Of a DNA stretch of 64,000 nt, positions 1-9,339 are shown piece after piece. This DNA comes from Tolumonas auensis DSM 9187. Its GTDB lineage: Bacteria > Pseudomonadota > Gammaproteobacteria > Enterobacterales > Aeromonadaceae. The DNA lies in contig NC_012691.1 in the NCBI RefSeq assembly GCF_000023065.1, forward strand, positions 1,718,501 to 1,782,500, written 5' to 3'. A program made the translations under genes and the position numbers. Under the pieces are notes generated by a model. The model did not search any database and was not told where the DNA came from. It saw only the letters and a program-made list of their open reading frames with translations. The first letter of the stretch is position 1; every line of letters begins with the position of its first letter.

Positions 1-73
1 GTTCTTTATCGTTGGTTTTATAAATGATTTTTTCGATGCGTCTGCGTTCGGCGCGAGATAAAACTGGTAACAT
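1..73 (-). CDS. Transposase N-terminus (partial, IS630-like?)
   Basis: A leftward reading frame opens with an ATG at 73-71 and runs off the left edge of the window without a stop. Its roughly 24 visible residues begin MLPVLSRAERRRIEKII, a basic, helix-rich start that resembles IS630-type transposases. The family is a tentative recognition from a short stretch. The inverted repeat just upstream (78-143) supports an insertion-sequence end. Most of the gene lies outside the window. Confidence 0.4.
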   Translation of the reverse strand, partial: MLPVLSRAERRRIEKIIYKTNDKE

Positions 74-77
74 AGCG

Positions 78-143
78 GTAACTCGGTTTTGGGCGATTGT
101 TTAGTTTGGCGACGATATGATCGCATAACTAAAACCGAGTTAC
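78..143. repeat. 13-bp inverted repeat beside the transposase start
   Basis: GTAACTCGGTTTT at 78-90 is perfectly inverted as AAAACCGAGTTAC at 131-143, with about 40 bases between. It lies directly upstream of the partial transposase start and is probably part of the insertion-sequence end. A transcriptional hairpin is the alternative. The exact outer border cannot be fixed because the other end is outside the window. Confidence 0.5.
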
Positions 144-148
144 TCCCA

Positions 149-493
149 CCAAGTGATCTACATTTCGGAACAGTTATTTAGTATAGCTACGTATACTTTA
201 TCAATATGCAATCAAACTCATTGATTGTTTTTACGCAATCTAATTCACATTTTTTATCAATTTCTCAGGTAAAATGCATAGCGCTTTATGAACAATCCGG
301 AATGACATGACGTATATATAGCCTGGTTATGAAAGTCAACATATCTGTCAGATATGAACATATGGACTAACTCAGCACTAATTAAAGTCATTTTTAGCAG
401 TAAAAATAAAAATAATCCTCTATTTGATTGACTATTTTATTAATCATTTATAAATTAACAATGTAACCCAATTATTTATATAAGGTCATTTCC
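149..493. other. Gene-free AT-rich region upstream of hns
   Basis: About 345 bases with no convincing reading frame. The stretch is strongly AT-rich, with many A/T tracts, as is usual for hns control regions, which H-NS itself and other nucleoid proteins bind. No single promoter hexamer pair stands out enough to name. Confidence 0.5.
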
Positions 494-901
494 ATGTCTG
501 ATTTTTTAAGAGTTTTTTTAAATGTTCGCAGTCTGCGAGCTGTTACCCGCGAATTGACTTTGGAACAGTTAAATGAAGGTTTTGAAAAGTTAGCTGCAAT
601 CGTTGAAGAACGTCGCGAATCAGAAGAAAGCATGCGTAAACAGCAGGAAGAGCGTACTCGTAAAATCACAGAGTATAAAGAATTACTGCGTGCTGAAGGT
701 ATCGACATTAATGAATTACTGCAAGGTCAGCCAGAAGTAGAAAAAGTCAGTAAACGAGCACCGCGCCCTGCTAAATATCGTTATACCGATTCTGATGGCC
801 AGGAACAAACCTGGACCGGTCAGGGCCGTCAACCAGTACCAATCCGCGAAGCTATTTCGCGTGGTCAATCTCTGGATGATTTCCTGATCGAAAAACAATA
901 A
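494..901 (+). CDS. hns: Nucleoid-associated protein H-NS
   Basis: A 135-residue protein of normal H-NS length. The N-terminal two thirds (about 1-65) is the charged helical oligomerisation region, followed by a linker. The C-terminal DNA-binding domain carries TWTGQGRQP at 106-114, including the QGR loop that inserts into the minor groove of AT-rich DNA. H-NS compacts DNA and silences horizontally acquired, AT-rich genes, so it is a plausible silencer of the AT-rich island in the right half of this window. The gene is followed after 4 bases by the rhombosortase gene, so the two may be co-transcribed. Confidence 0.95.
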   Translation: MSDFLRVFLNVRSLRAVTRELTLEQLNEGFEKLAAIVEERRESEESMRKQQEERTRKITEYKELLRAEGIDINELLQGQPEVEKVSKRAPRPAKYRYTDSDGQEQTWTGQGRQPVPIREAISRGQSLDDFLIEKQ

Positions 902-905
902 GTTT

Positions 906-1508
906 ATGACCGCACATAATTCTATTACCTGTTATGTGCGGTATATTCTTTCCCGCCCCAATATTGTTTTTTTCCTGACTGCATCCCTACTTCTGTTTGT
1001 TTTCCAATTTATTCAGCAATTTATCGTAGATCTCGCTTACCATCGGGCGCTAATAGAAAACCAGGAATACTGGCGATTATTAACTGGAGGGTTGGTGCAT
1101 GCTAATACTGCCCACTTACTTCTTAATATTGCAGGGTTATTCTGTCTGCTCATGTTATACGAGCATCAAATCACAACCCAGGTATGGTGTGGTATAAGCC
1201 TCTTACTGGTGTTTTGTGTAAATATTGCGATATACGTACTCTTACCCTCAACAGAGTTCTATCTCGGCTTTTCTGGCGCATTACACGGGTTATATGCCTG
1301 GTACTCAATAGTTGAGTGGGCCCGAAAGCAATCCTGGTTTCCTGTATGCGTTATTTTGTTACTAATGATCAAACTCGGCATTGATGCCCAGTCAGGTAAC
1401 AACTTTAGCAGTGAAATAATAGGAATGAGAGTTCACTGGCAATCTCATTGGATTGGTTCATTAGCTGGGGCCGTACTGGCATTGGCTTATAAAAGAAAAG
1501 CCGCATAA
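906..1508 (+). CDS. rrtA: Rhombosortase (rhomboid-family intramembrane protease)
   Basis: A 200-residue, strongly hydrophobic protein with about six membrane segments. It has the rhomboid serine motif GFSGALHG at 121-128 (Ser123) and a downstream HWIGSLAG at 181-188, giving the Ser-His dyad. The short rhomboid core without extra domains matches rhombosortases. These inner-membrane proteases process proteins with a C-terminal GlyGly-CTERM signal before their export to the surface by type II secretion. No GlyGly-CTERM substrate is encoded in this window. It starts 4 bases after hns. Its last codons form the left arm of a hairpin terminator. A generic GlpG-like protease is less likely, because the GlpG N-terminal domain is absent. 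Confidence 0.8.
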   Translation: MTAHNSITCYVRYILSRPNIVFFLTASLLLFVFQFIQQFIVDLAYHRALIENQEYWRLLTGGLVHANTAHLLLNIAGLFCLLMLYEHQITTQVWCGISLLLVFCVNIAIYVLLPSTEFYLGFSGALHGLYAWYSIVEWARKQSWFPVCVILLLMIKLGIDAQSGNNFSSEIIGMRVHWQSHWIGSLAGAVLALAYKRKAA

Positions 1509-1517
1509 AGCGGCTTT
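1497..1517 (+). terminator. Hairpin terminator after rrtA
   Basis: AAAGCCGC (1497-1504), loop ATAAA, GCGGCTTT (1510-1517). The perfect 8-bp stem overlaps the rrtA stop codon. It lies between convergent rrtA and pyrF and could stop transcription from both sides. Confidence 0.7.
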
Positions 1518-1535
1518 AATGGTTACATTAGCTAA

Positions 1536-2234
1536 TCAGGCTAAAGACAGGTTAATCTTCCGTAATACATCCAGAGGATGTGCAGCCTGCGTCACAGGAC
1601 GGCCAATGACCAGATAATCAGCGCCAGCCTTGATAGCATCAACCGGAGTCATGACACGGCTTTGATCATCGACTTTTGTTGAGACATCCAGTCGTATACC
1701 CGGAGTAATTAATTTAAACTCATTACCTAATCTGGATTTCAGTACAGAGGCTTCCTGCGCTGAACATACCACACCATCCAGACCAGCTTGCTGTGTTAAT
1801 GTAGCCAAGCGCAATACCTGCTCAAAGGGTGGAATATCAAGTCCGATGTCCGCCAGATCGCTCTGCTCCATACTTGTTAATACAGTAACAGCAATCAGTA
1901 AGGGAGCTTTGTCCCCATAAGGTAATAAAGCGCTACGGGCAGCCTCCATCATTTTTCGGCCGCCGGATGCATGCACATTGACCATCCACACGCCCATTTC
2001 TGCGCTTGCTTTTACTGCTTTGGCCACTGTAGTCGGAATATCATGAAACTTTAGATCCAGAAATACATCAAATCCTTTCTTAACCAATTGTTCAACGAAC
2101 TGTGGACCATAATAAGTAAACATCTCTTTGCCAATTTTTAAACGGCAATCTGATGGAGTAACCTGATCAACAAAAGATAAAGCTTCTTCTTTTTTTGCAA
2201 AATCAAGCGCAACGATAACTTTAGGTTCTGTCAT
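1536..2234 (-). CDS. pyrF: Orotidine 5'-phosphate decarboxylase
   Basis: Decarboxylates OMP to UMP, the last step of de novo pyrimidine synthesis in the cytoplasm. The 232-residue TIM-barrel protein has the catalytic DLKFHDIP motif at about residues 60-67, with the Asp/Lys/Asp charge network, and a phosphate-binding VIGRPV near the C-terminus. The chosen ATG (MTEPKV) follows an AGGA ribosome site. A TTG 12 bases upstream is in frame but unlikely. It is the last gene of the leftward lapA-lapB-pyrF group, 18 bases after the lapB stop, as in E. coli. Confidence 0.95.
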   Translation of the reverse strand: MTEPKVIVALDFAKKEEALSFVDQVTPSDCRLKIGKEMFTYYGPQFVEQLVKKGFDVFLDLKFHDIPTTVAKAVKASAEMGVWMVNVHASGGRKMMEAARSALLPYGDKAPLLIAVTVLTSMEQSDLADIGLDIPPFEQVLRLATLTQQAGLDGVVCSAQEASVLKSRLGNEFKLITPGIRLDVSTKVDDQSRVMTPVDAIKAGADYLVIGRPVTQAAHPLDVLRKINLSLA

Positions 2235-2252
2235 ATTTCCTGCCAATATTAA

Positions 2253-3410
2253 TTAATCACCATCCAAACCCTGGATTGGTGAAATACTTCCCCATTGCTT
2301 ACATGATGGGCAATGCCAAAAGATGACCTTGCTGGAAAAACCACAATGTTCACAACGATAGATGGGCTTAACTGCCATTTGTTTTTCAACCAGAGAGCGC
2401 AATAAAGAGATGCTTTCTGCAGCCTTATCATCATGCATAGCCTCCAGTTGATATGTCATTAAACGGTGAAATCCTTTCATTGTAGGATTTCTTTTTATAT
2501 GACGTAAAATGAACGCTTCCGCATCACGAACACCCTGTTGAGCCTGAATAGACTCAGCTAATGCAAGCGCGACAGTAGTATTTTGGGTTGATTCAAGCCA
2601 GCGAACTAATATTGCAGCAAAACTACGATCATCAAGATGAGATTTACATTGCTGCAACAACTTCCATGCTTCACTCGCAAATGCAGATGATAATTCAGGG
2701 ATTTGATCGATATGCTTGATAGCTTGGTCGTATTGTTGCTGCTTAATATACAACTGAGCTAATAACATCTGAGCCCGAACACATTGCGGATCTGACTTTA
2801 ATGCTCGCTTTAATCTTGAAGCAGCGGTTTTAAAATCTGACTGTGAAGCATCATTTTCTGCCAGCTGACAATAATAATGTGCGACAACGCGGTGATGTTT
2901 TTTACTGGATAGTTTATCCGCTATATCAATCGCTTTTTGCCATTCATTTAGTTGCTCATAAATTTGCAACAACATCTTTCTGGCATCATCTGCTAATTCA
3001 TCATCATTTAATAAACTTATCAGCACATTTTCTGCACGATCGAGCAGACCCGCAGCAACAAAATCTCTGGCCAGTTCAAGCATAGAAAGATTTTGTTGTT
3101 CTGTAGAATCAAGACAGCGGGCAACCAGATTTTGATGGATACGAATTGCACGATCAACCTCACCTCTCTGGCGAAATAAATTTCCCAGGGCAAGATGAGT
3201 GTCAATAGTATCTGTATCGACTTGTAATAAGTCTATAAATAGGTCAACAGCCTTATCTGGCTGTTCAGAAAGCAGAAAATTAATACCAGCCGCATAATTT
3301 CTTGATCGTTGTGAGCTTTTCCGATCTTCATCAATACGGACACTTCTTCTTCCCATATACCAGCCATAAGCCACGGCAACTGGCAGAAGCAGGAAGAGTA
3401 ACTCCAGCAT
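2253..3410 (-). CDS. lapB: Lipopolysaccharide assembly protein LapB
   Basis: A 385-residue protein with one N-terminal membrane anchor (about residues 3-18), a long array of TPR-like helical repeats facing the cytoplasm, and a C-terminal rubredoxin-type metal site. The metal site shows as CEHC and CPSC around residues 355-372. LapB (YciM) recruits the FtsH protease to LpxC and so limits LPS synthesis. It lies 8 bases downstream of lapA, its usual partner. Length and domain order match the E. coli protein closely. Confidence 0.93.
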   Translation of the reverse strand: MLELLFLLLPVAVAYGWYMGRRSVRIDEDRKSSQRSRNYAAGINFLLSEQPDKAVDLFIDLLQVDTDTIDTHLALGNLFRQRGEVDRAIRIHQNLVARCLDSTEQQNLSMLELARDFVAAGLLDRAENVLISLLNDDELADDARKMLLQIYEQLNEWQKAIDIADKLSSKKHHRVVAHYYCQLAENDASQSDFKTAASRLKRALKSDPQCVRAQMLLAQLYIKQQQYDQAIKHIDQIPELSSAFASEAWKLLQQCKSHLDDRSFAAILVRWLESTQNTTVALALAESIQAQQGVRDAEAFILRHIKRNPTMKGFHRLMTYQLEAMHDDKAAESISLLRSLVEKQMAVKPIYRCEHCGFSSKVIFWHCPSCKQWGSISPIQGLDGD

Positions 3411-3418
3411 TAATTCAA

Positions 3419-3703
3419 TTATTCCTTAACTGACGAACTGATTTGCGAAGATAAGCGTGAAATATGATTTTGCAATTTTCGTAATTTCAATCGGGTAACA
3501 ATATAGCTGAACCCTAATGCACACAAAGCAACCAGAAACCCGGAAAAAAACGCGCCAACAAGGAGAGCCGCAAGACTGAAATCGTCTTGTGCAATCAGAA
3601 AATTAATATGTATCTGTTGACCGTTAACCGAACCCAAAGTCACTAAAAACATGGCCAACGACAAAACAGCCATGAAATACAATATGGATTTCACAAATTT
3701 CAT
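3419..3703 (-). CDS. lapA: LapA domain-containing membrane protein
   Basis: A 94-residue inner-membrane protein with two hydrophobic segments (about residues 4-24 and 43-65) and a basic, helical cytoplasmic tail (KLRKLQNHISRLSSQI). This is the LapA/YciS pattern. The start at MKFVKS is preferred over an upstream in-frame codon at 3718 because the family begins this way. It sits between ihfB and lapB in the conserved rpsA-ihfB-lapA-lapB-pyrF order, and it works with LapB in LPS control. Confidence 0.88.
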   Translation of the reverse strand: MKFVKSILYFMAVLSLAMFLVTLGSVNGQQIHINFLIAQDDFSLAALLVGAFFSGFLVALCALGFSYIVTRLKLRKLQNHISRLSSQISSSVKE

Positions 3704-3725
3704 GTCAACACCAAACAAAGTTGAA

Positions 3726-4007
3726 TTACAAAGAGTTTACGCGTTCTCTTAACTCTTTGCCGGGTTTGAAATGAGGGACACTCTTGGCCAGAAGTTCAAC
3801 CTTCTCCCCAGTTTTAGGATTACGACCTACTCTGGGTGCTCTGTAATGAAGGGAAAAACTACCAAAACCACGGATTTCAATACGATTCCCGCTTTCAAGG
3901 GTCGCAGCCATACACTCCAGAATTTCCCGGACTGCAGCCTCAACATCCTTAGCGGCAAGATGTTGCTGACTAGAAGAAAGACGCTCAATAAGATCAGATT
4001 TCGTCAT
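3726..4007 (-). CDS. ihfB: Integration host factor subunit beta
   Basis: A 93-residue HU/IHF-fold protein. IHF is a heterodimer with IhfA that bends DNA sharply in replication, transcription and site-specific recombination. The DNA-wrapping arm shows [15 protein letters not shown], with the Pro that intercalates at the kink, and the protein starts [10 protein letters not shown] as is typical. The longer in-frame extension to 4052 is not family-like. It lies 65 bases downstream of rpsA and is probably partly co-transcribed with it. IHF could act on the integrase module of the island in this window. Confidence 0.95.
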   Translation of the reverse strand: MTKSDLIERLSSSQQHLAAKDVEAAVREILECMAATLESGNRIEIRGFGSFSLHYRAPRVGRNPKTGEKVELLAKSVPHFKPGKELRERVNSL

Positions 4008-4072
4008 AAATATTCTCCGCAGCGTAAATAGATTAAATGGAGCGGCTTTCACCGCTCCATTTTTAAGAGCGA

Positions 4073-5743
4073 TTATTCGCCTTTAGCAGCTTTGAAAGCT
4101 TCAGCCATTGCATTACCGAAACCAGCTTCTTCTTGCTGATTCAGGGAATCCATTGCTGTTTTTTCTTCAGCTTCGTCTTTAGCACGAACTGACAGGCTCA
4201 CTGTACGGTTTTTACGGTCAACGCCCATGAATTTGGCTTCAACTTCATCACCAACAGACAGAACCAGAGATGCGTCTTCTACACGATCACGTGATGCATC
4301 AGCAGAACGGATGTAGCCTTCAACACCTTCTTCCAGCTCGATGGTAGCGCCTTTGCTGTCAACGGCAGTTACCTTACCTTTAACGATAGCACCTTTTTTG
4401 TTATCTGACAGGTACTTGTTGAACGGATCTTCTTCGATCTGTTTAACACCCAGAGAGATACGTTCACGCTCTGGATCTACCTGCAGAACAACTGCTTCGA
4501 TTTCGTCGCCTTTCTTGAACTCGCGAACAGCATCTTCGCCAGTTGCATTCCAGGAGATGTCTGACAGGTGAACCAGACCATCAATACCACCATCCAGACC
4601 AATGAAGATACCGAAATCAGTGATAGATTTGATCTTACCGCTTACGCGATCGCCTTTCGCATGAGTTTCTGCGAACTGCTGCCATGGGTTAGCTTTGCAC
4701 TGCTTCAGACCCAGGGAGATACGGCGACGTTCTTCGTCGATGTCCAGAACCATAACTTCAACAGTGTCACCCACGTTAACAACTTTAGATGGGTGAATGT
4801 TTTTGTTAGTCCAGTCCATTTCTGAAACGTGAACCAGACCTTCAACGCCTTCTTCGATTTCAACGAAGCAACCGTAATCAGTCAGGTTGGTTACACGGCC
4901 AGTCAGACGTGCACCTTCTGGGTAACGTTTAGCGATAGCTACCCATGGATCTTCGCCCAGCTGTTTCAGGCCCAGAGACACACGAGTGCGCTCACGGTCG
5001 AATTTCAGAACTTTAACGGTGATTTCATCACCTACGTTCACGATTTCAGATGGGTGTTTAACACGTTTCCATGCCATGTCAGTGATGTGCAGCAGACCGT
5101 CAACACCACCCAGATCTACGAATGCACCGTAGTCAGTCAGGTTCTTAACGATACCCTTAACTTCATGGCCTTCTTGCAGAGAAGACAGCAGGCTGTCACG
5201 CTCAGAAGAGTTTTCAGTTTCAATAACTGCACGACGAGAAACAACAACGTTGTTACGTTTCTGATCCAGCTTGATTACTTTGAACTCAAGCTCTTTGCCT
5301 TCCAGGTGAGCAGTGTCACGTACTGGACGCACGTCAACCAGAGAACCAGGCAGGAATGCACGGATACCGTTCAGTTCTACGGTGAAACCGCCTTTCACTT
5401 TGCCATTGATCAGACCAACAACAGTTGCCTGTTCTTCGTATGCTTTTTCCAGCTGCAACCATGCTTCGTGACGTTTAGCTTTTTCACGAGACAGCAGAGT
5501 CTCACCGAAACCGTCTTCCACAGAGTCCAGAGCTACGTCAACTACGTCACCCAGTGCAACTTCCAGCTCGCCCAGTGCATTTTTGAACTGTTCAGCAGGG
5601 ATTGCAGATTCTGATTTCAGACCAGCGTCAACCAGTACGATGCCGTTTTCGATAGCAACAACAGTACCTTTAACGATGGCACCAGGACGGGTTTCCAGTT
5701 GTTTCAGAGACTCTTCAAAAAGTTGAGCAAAAGATTCCATCAT
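4073..5743 (-). CDS. rpsA: 30S ribosomal protein S1
   Basis: A 556-residue protein with six S1 (OB-fold) RNA-binding repeats. Repeated segments such as [19 protein letters not shown] and [19 protein letters not shown] are visible. It brings structured or weak-Shine-Dalgarno mRNAs to the 30S subunit. The start [13 protein letters not shown] aligns with the E. coli start. The ATG at 5755 would add four residues. It lies downstream of cmk, as in many gammaproteobacteria. Strong codon bias leaves long open antisense frames here, which I do not regard as genes. Confidence 0.97.
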   Translation of the reverse strand: MMESFAQLFEESLKQLETRPGAIVKGTVVAIENGIVLVDAGLKSESAIPAEQFKNALGELEVALGDVVDVALDSVEDGFGETLLSREKAKRHEAWLQLEKAYEEQATVVGLINGKVKGGFTVELNGIRAFLPGSLVDVRPVRDTAHLEGKELEFKVIKLDQKRNNVVVSRRAVIETENSSERDSLLSSLQEGHEVKGIVKNLTDYGAFVDLGGVDGLLHITDMAWKRVKHPSEIVNVGDEITVKVLKFDRERTRVSLGLKQLGEDPWVAIAKRYPEGARLTGRVTNLTDYGCFVEIEEGVEGLVHVSEMDWTNKNIHPSKVVNVGDTVEVMVLDIDEERRRISLGLKQCKANPWQQFAETHAKGDRVSGKIKSITDFGIFIGLDGGIDGLVHLSDISWNATGEDAVREFKKGDEIEAVVLQVDPERERISLGVKQIEEDPFNKYLSDNKKGAIVKGKVTAVDSKGATIELEEGVEGYIRSADASRDRVEDASLVLSVGDEVEAKFMGVDRKNRTVSLSVRAKDEAEEKTAMDSLNQQEEAGFGNAMAEAFKAAKGE

Positions 5744-5847
5744 GTTTAAAAACACTTAAAAGTTAATAACGTCCACAGGGCAATCCGGCCGCTATGGGGT
5801 TGTGGTTATTTAGCCATCCCTTCCTTGGTCTGACCGATCCAGACTGA

Positions 5848-6540
5848 CTACTCAGCCCGGATAAAACGCTGATTTACAAGCTCCAACACCTGATTGAACA
5901 CCGAATCAACGGACATTGTTGTTGAATCGATAATTATTGCATCATTGGCGGGCTTTAACGGAGCAACAGGACGGTTCCTATCACGGAAATCGCGTTCCTG
6001 AATTTCTTGTAAAAGGTTATCAAAACTAACATTTATTCCCTTTTGCTGCAACTGCAATTGTCTACGTCTTGCTCGTTCTTCAGCGCTGGCATCAAGAAAT
6101 ATTTTCAGTGGAGCAGCAGGAAAAACTACGGTGCCCATATCCCGACCATCGGCAATTAAACCGGGATGCTGAGCAAAACTCTGCTGCCGAAGTAATAACG
6201 CTGCTCTAACCTCTGGGTAGGCGGCAACCTTGCTGGCCAGATTACCTGTCGCTTCTGTTCTGATTTCATCAGTTACATTGACACCGTCCAGAACAATCAG
6301 TACCTGTTCATTTTCAATTGGAAAGCTGACATTCAGATTACTGGCCAGCACGGAAAGAGAAGCAACATCATCTAATGCTGTTCCGTGCTTTATTGCTGCA
6401 ACAGCCAATACGCGATAAATGGCTCCGGAATCAAGCAGATGCCAGCCAAGATGTGTGGCCAGCAACATGCAAAGTGTGCCTTTCCCTGCCCCGCCTGGCC
6501 CATCAATAGTTACAACAGGAAAATGAAAATTATCTGTCAT
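5848..6540 (-). CDS. cmk: Cytidylate kinase
   Basis: A 230-residue nucleoside monophosphate kinase that phosphorylates CMP and dCMP. The P-loop GPGGAGKGT lies at about residues 14-22. [11 protein letters not shown] (from about 132) is the CMP/phosphate-binding segment, and the Arg-rich LID (SAEERARRR) follows. Length is normal. It lies upstream of rpsA on the same strand, the conserved cmk-rpsA arrangement, with about 100 bases between that may hold the rpsA leader. Confidence 0.95.
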   Translation of the reverse strand: MTDNFHFPVVTIDGPGGAGKGTLCMLLATHLGWHLLDSGAIYRVLAVAAIKHGTALDDVASLSVLASNLNVSFPIENEQVLIVLDGVNVTDEIRTEATGNLASKVAAYPEVRAALLLRQQSFAQHPGLIADGRDMGTVVFPAAPLKIFLDASAEERARRRQLQLQQKGINVSFDNLLQEIQERDFRDRNRPVAPLKPANDAIIIDSTTMSVDSVFNQVLELVNQRFIRAE

Positions 6541-6582
6541 TGTTATTATCCTGAATCTTAATGAATTAAGAGCAAATACAAA

Positions 6583-7035
6583 TCAGAGCTTCCAGACAAC
6601 GATGTGCTCTTCCCAGTCGCCACGATTACGCTCATGAACTACTTTACCTTTTACCGATTTGCCATATCGGTACATTTTCCGTTTATCACCATTTAATAGC
6701 GGATGCCAGAACGGTAACGGTTTATTTTCCGCAATACGCCGGTATGCGCAGGTAGATGGTAACCAAGGCAACGTTTTAGCCAGATGAACATCCAGTTTAA
6801 TGCAGTCTGGCTCGAATTTATGGCGGTTCAGATAGTCAGAACAGCTGCAACTTTCCAGATCGAGCAGATTGCATGCAACGTTGGTATAAACAAGCTCATC
6901 CGTATCTTCATCAATTAACTTGGTAAGACAGCAGTGGCCACATCCGTCACAAAGCATTTCCCATTCATCATCAGTCATTTCTTCGAGCTGTTTATGCTCC
7001 CAGTAACGACTCTTGATCAGCGCTTCTTTACTCAT
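6583..7035 (-). CDS. ycgN: YcgN-family cysteine-cluster protein (UPF0260)
   Basis: A 150-residue protein whose N-terminal half has CDGCGHCCL and further cysteines (NVACNLLD, CSCSDYL, PDC). This is the Fe-S or zinc-type cluster of the UPF0260/YcgN family, whose function is not established. The start is the second of two nearby ATGs, because the GGGAG site is 7 bases upstream of it. It overlaps the end of ycgL, implying translational coupling. The ycgL-ycgN pairing beside min is known from enterobacteria. Confidence 0.85.
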   Translation of the reverse strand: MSKEALIKSRYWEHKQLEEMTDDEWEMLCDGCGHCCLTKLIDEDTDELVYTNVACNLLDLESCSCSDYLNRHKFEPDCIKLDVHLAKTLPWLPSTCAYRRIAENKPLPFWHPLLNGDKRKMYRYGKSVKGKVVHERNRGDWEEHIVVWKL

Positions 7036-7315
7036 GATCATTCTCCCGGGACAAATAGGTACGATGCTGTGTCAGCAGATTCTCTTCTTCTTGTCTGATC
7101 CATAACCAATAGCGGTTAGTGGTTAACTCCTGAAGAAGTTTTTCTTTAGAAACTGAGAGCACTTTTTCTAATTTATCTTCCGTCAGTAACATGACTAACT
7201 CCGGTCTGCCAAAAACTTGCAAGAGCTCGGCAGGAATGACTGAAAAATCGTCTTTTTTGGTCAGGAAAAGATAAGTATTAGGTCGCTTACTACTCCGATA
7301 GACAGCACAGATCAT
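7028..7315 (-). CDS. ycgL: YcgL domain protein
   Basis: A 95-residue protein opening MICAVYRSSKRPNTYLFL and followed by FSVIPAELLQVFGRPELVM, the recognisable YcgL fold of unknown biochemical role. It is the first gene of a leftward pair with ycgN, overlapping it by a few bases, and is divergent from minC across a 99-base gap that must hold both promoters. No function beyond family membership can be read from the sequence. Confidence 0.85.
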   Translation of the reverse strand: MICAVYRSSKRPNTYLFLTKKDDFSVIPAELLQVFGRPELVMLLTEDKLEKVLSVSKEKLLQELTTNRYWLWIRQEEENLLTQHRTYLSRENDHE

Positions 7316-7414
7316 GATTCTGATTAATTTCCCTAGGGTTTGTTGCTATGAATAGTCCGGAAATATAACATGTGATGCCATTAATACTCATGTATTGTTG
7401 TATGGAGTGGACGG

Positions 7415-8170
7415 ATGTCCGAACGCGGTTACGAGCTGAAAGGCAGTGTTTTTACAATGACTGTATTACATCTGGAGGATGCGATACCTGAGCAAATCCA
7501 ACAACTTCTGGAACAGAAAGCAAGTCAGGCTCCAAAGTTTTTTGATTCTGCCCCCTTAGTCATTAATGTTGAAATGCTTACTGAAATCCCCGATTTTTCT
7601 AAAATCATGTCGGCTATTCTGACCGCTAACTTTATTCCCGTTGGTGTAACCGGAGTAAAAAGCAATGAAATGCGCGAAGCAGCCAAGCAAGCCAGGCTGG
7701 CAATATTAACAGCTGGAAAAGAAACAAACACTGATGCTGTTGTTTTACATACACCTAAAGAAAGCATTTATAAAACACCTTCAGAGTTAAGAGAAGAACA
7801 GCAAACATCGCCAGGCACTACTGCTGATCCAGACAATCTGGTTCCAACTAAAGTTGTGCAGGGTAACGTGCGTTCCGGGCAACAAATTTATTCTCCCGGC
7901 CCTGTAGTTATATTGGGTTCTGTGAGTAATGGCGCTGAAATTATTTCCAATGATAGTATTCATGTATATGGTACTTTAAGAGGCAGAGCGCTTGCCGGTG
8001 CACGGGGCAATCATGATGCCCGAATTTTTTGCGGGCACCTTGAAGCCGAATTAATTTCAATTGCAGGACACTATCTGCTAAGTGATAGCCTCCCCGAGCC
8101 GCATGTCGGCCAAGAGGTACAGATATCCCTGGAAAATGAAAAAATTATTTTTGACAAATTAACCAGCTAA
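7415..8170 (+). CDS. minC: Septum site-determining protein MinC
   Basis: A 251-residue division inhibitor. The N-terminal domain (about 1-110) acts on FtsZ. A Pro/Thr-rich linker follows, then the C-terminal beta-helix (about 150-245) with the glycine-rich repeat [19 protein letters not shown] and the MinD-binding RGRALAG. MinC blocks Z-ring assembly near the poles when recruited to the membrane by MinD. It is the first gene of minCDE, 21 bases before minD. Confidence 0.95.
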
Positions 8171-8191
8171 CGGTTTACAAGGGTAATATTC

Positions 8192-9004
8192 ATGGCTCGA
8201 ATTATTGTCGTTACATCCGGGAAGGGTGGTGTTGGTAAGACCACAAGTAGTGCTGCGATCAGTACCGGTCTGGCACAACGAGGTAAAAAAACCGTTGTCA
8301 TTGACTTCGATATAGGTTTGCGGAATCTGGATTTGATCATGGGTTGCGAACGCCGGGTCGTTTATGACTTTGTTAATGTCATAAATGGTGAGGCCACATT
8401 AAATCAGGCATTAATCAAAGATAAACGCGTTGAAAACCTGTTTATTCTGCCTGCATCGCAGACTCGCGATAAAGATGCCTTAACTAAAGAAGGCGTTGAA
8501 AAGATCATCAATAAACTTCAGGAGATGGATTTTGACTACATTATCTGTGACTCTCCTGCTGGTATTGAAACCGGCGCTTTAATGGCGTTGTATTTTGCTG
8601 ATGAAGCAATTGTGACCACGAATCCTGAAGTTTCTTCAGTTCGTGACTCTGACCGGATCCTCGGCATTCTTGCTTCTAAATCTCGTCGTGCAGAGCAAAG
8701 TCTCGAACCCGTTAAAGAACATTTACTGCTAACCCGTTATGCTCCAGGCCGTGTTAACAGAGGTGATATGCTGAGTGTAGAGGATGTGCAGGAAATTCTG
8801 GCCATTCCTTTATTGGGCGTGATCCCTGAATCTCAGGCAGTACTGCGCGCATCAAACTCTGGTGAGCCAGTAATATTCGATCAGACCTCAGATGCTGGCC
8901 AAGCTTATCTTGATACTGTTGCCCGATTACTGGGAGAGAAACGTGATTTCCGTTTCTTGCAGGAAGAGAAAAAAGGCTTCTTTAACCGCCTGTTCGGAGG
9001 ATAA
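8192..9004 (+). CDS. minD: Septum site-determining ATPase MinD
   Basis: A 270-residue ParA/MinD-type ATPase. The deviant Walker A KGGVGKTT lies at 11-18, switch regions DFDIGLRNLD and CDSPAGIE are present, and the amphipathic membrane-targeting helix FFNRLFGG is at the extreme C-terminus. MinD-ATP dimers bind the membrane, recruit MinC, and are released by MinE, giving pole-to-pole oscillation. The gene sits between minC and minE with only 6 bases to minE. Confidence 0.97.
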   Translation: MARIIVVTSGKGGVGKTTSSAAISTGLAQRGKKTVVIDFDIGLRNLDLIMGCERRVVYDFVNVINGEATLNQALIKDKRVENLFILPASQTRDKDALTKEGVEKIINKLQEMDFDYIICDSPAGIETGALMALYFADEAIVTTNPEVSSVRDSDRILGILASKSRRAEQSLEPVKEHLLLTRYAPGRVNRGDMLSVEDVQEILAIPLLGVIPESQAVLRASNSGEPVIFDQTSDAGQAYLDTVARLLGEKRDFRFLQEEKKGFFNRLFGG

Positions 9005-9010
9005 CACCTG

Positions 9011-9310
9011 ATGTCATTGCTTGATTTTTTTCTGAAATCCAGAAAAGAGAACACGGCGAAACTGGCTAAAGAGCGTCTGCAAATTATTGTCGCTCATGAA
9101 AGAACCAGTCGTAGCGGTCCGGATTATCTGCCTCAATTAAAGCAGGATATACTGGATGTTATCAGGAAGTATGTTCAGATTGATCCTGAACAGGTAACTG
9201 TCCAGCTGGATAAAAAAGGTGAGCAACTTTCTGTTCTTGAACTCAATATTATGCTGTCAGATGATAAGCCGCAAAATGCTGACGATAATACTGAAGAAAC
9301 AAAAAGTTAA
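9011..9310 (+). CDS. minE: Cell division topological specificity factor MinE
   Basis: A 99-residue protein. The N-terminal membrane-binding helix ([20 protein letters not shown]) and the anti-MinCD segment [11 protein letters not shown] (about 22-32) precede the dimerisation domain. MinE stimulates MinD ATPase activity and restricts MinCD to the poles. The acidic C-terminal tail after about residue 85 is longer than in E. coli. It is the last gene of minCDE and is followed by a strong hairpin terminator. Confidence 0.95.
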   Translation: MSLLDFFLKSRKENTAKLAKERLQIIVAHERTSRSGPDYLPQLKQDILDVIRKYVQIDPEQVTVQLDKKGEQLSVLELNIMLSDDKPQNADDNTEETKS

Positions 9311-9313
9311 ACA

Positions 9314-9337
9314 AGAAGGGCGCGAAAGCGCCCTTCT
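9314..9337. terminator. Bidirectional terminator between minE and rnd
   Basis: AGAAGGGCGC (9314-9323), loop GAAA, GCGCCCTTCT (9328-9337). This perfect 10-bp GC-rich stem with a stable GNRA loop lies between the convergent minE and rnd stops. Confidence 0.85.
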
Positions 9338-9339
9338 CA

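Noticed and set aside
4829-5614. 261-codon open frame antisense to rpsA
   Set aside because: It lies wholly within rpsA, results from strong codon bias, has no ribosome site and gives a low-complexity Phe/Thr/Gln-rich product.
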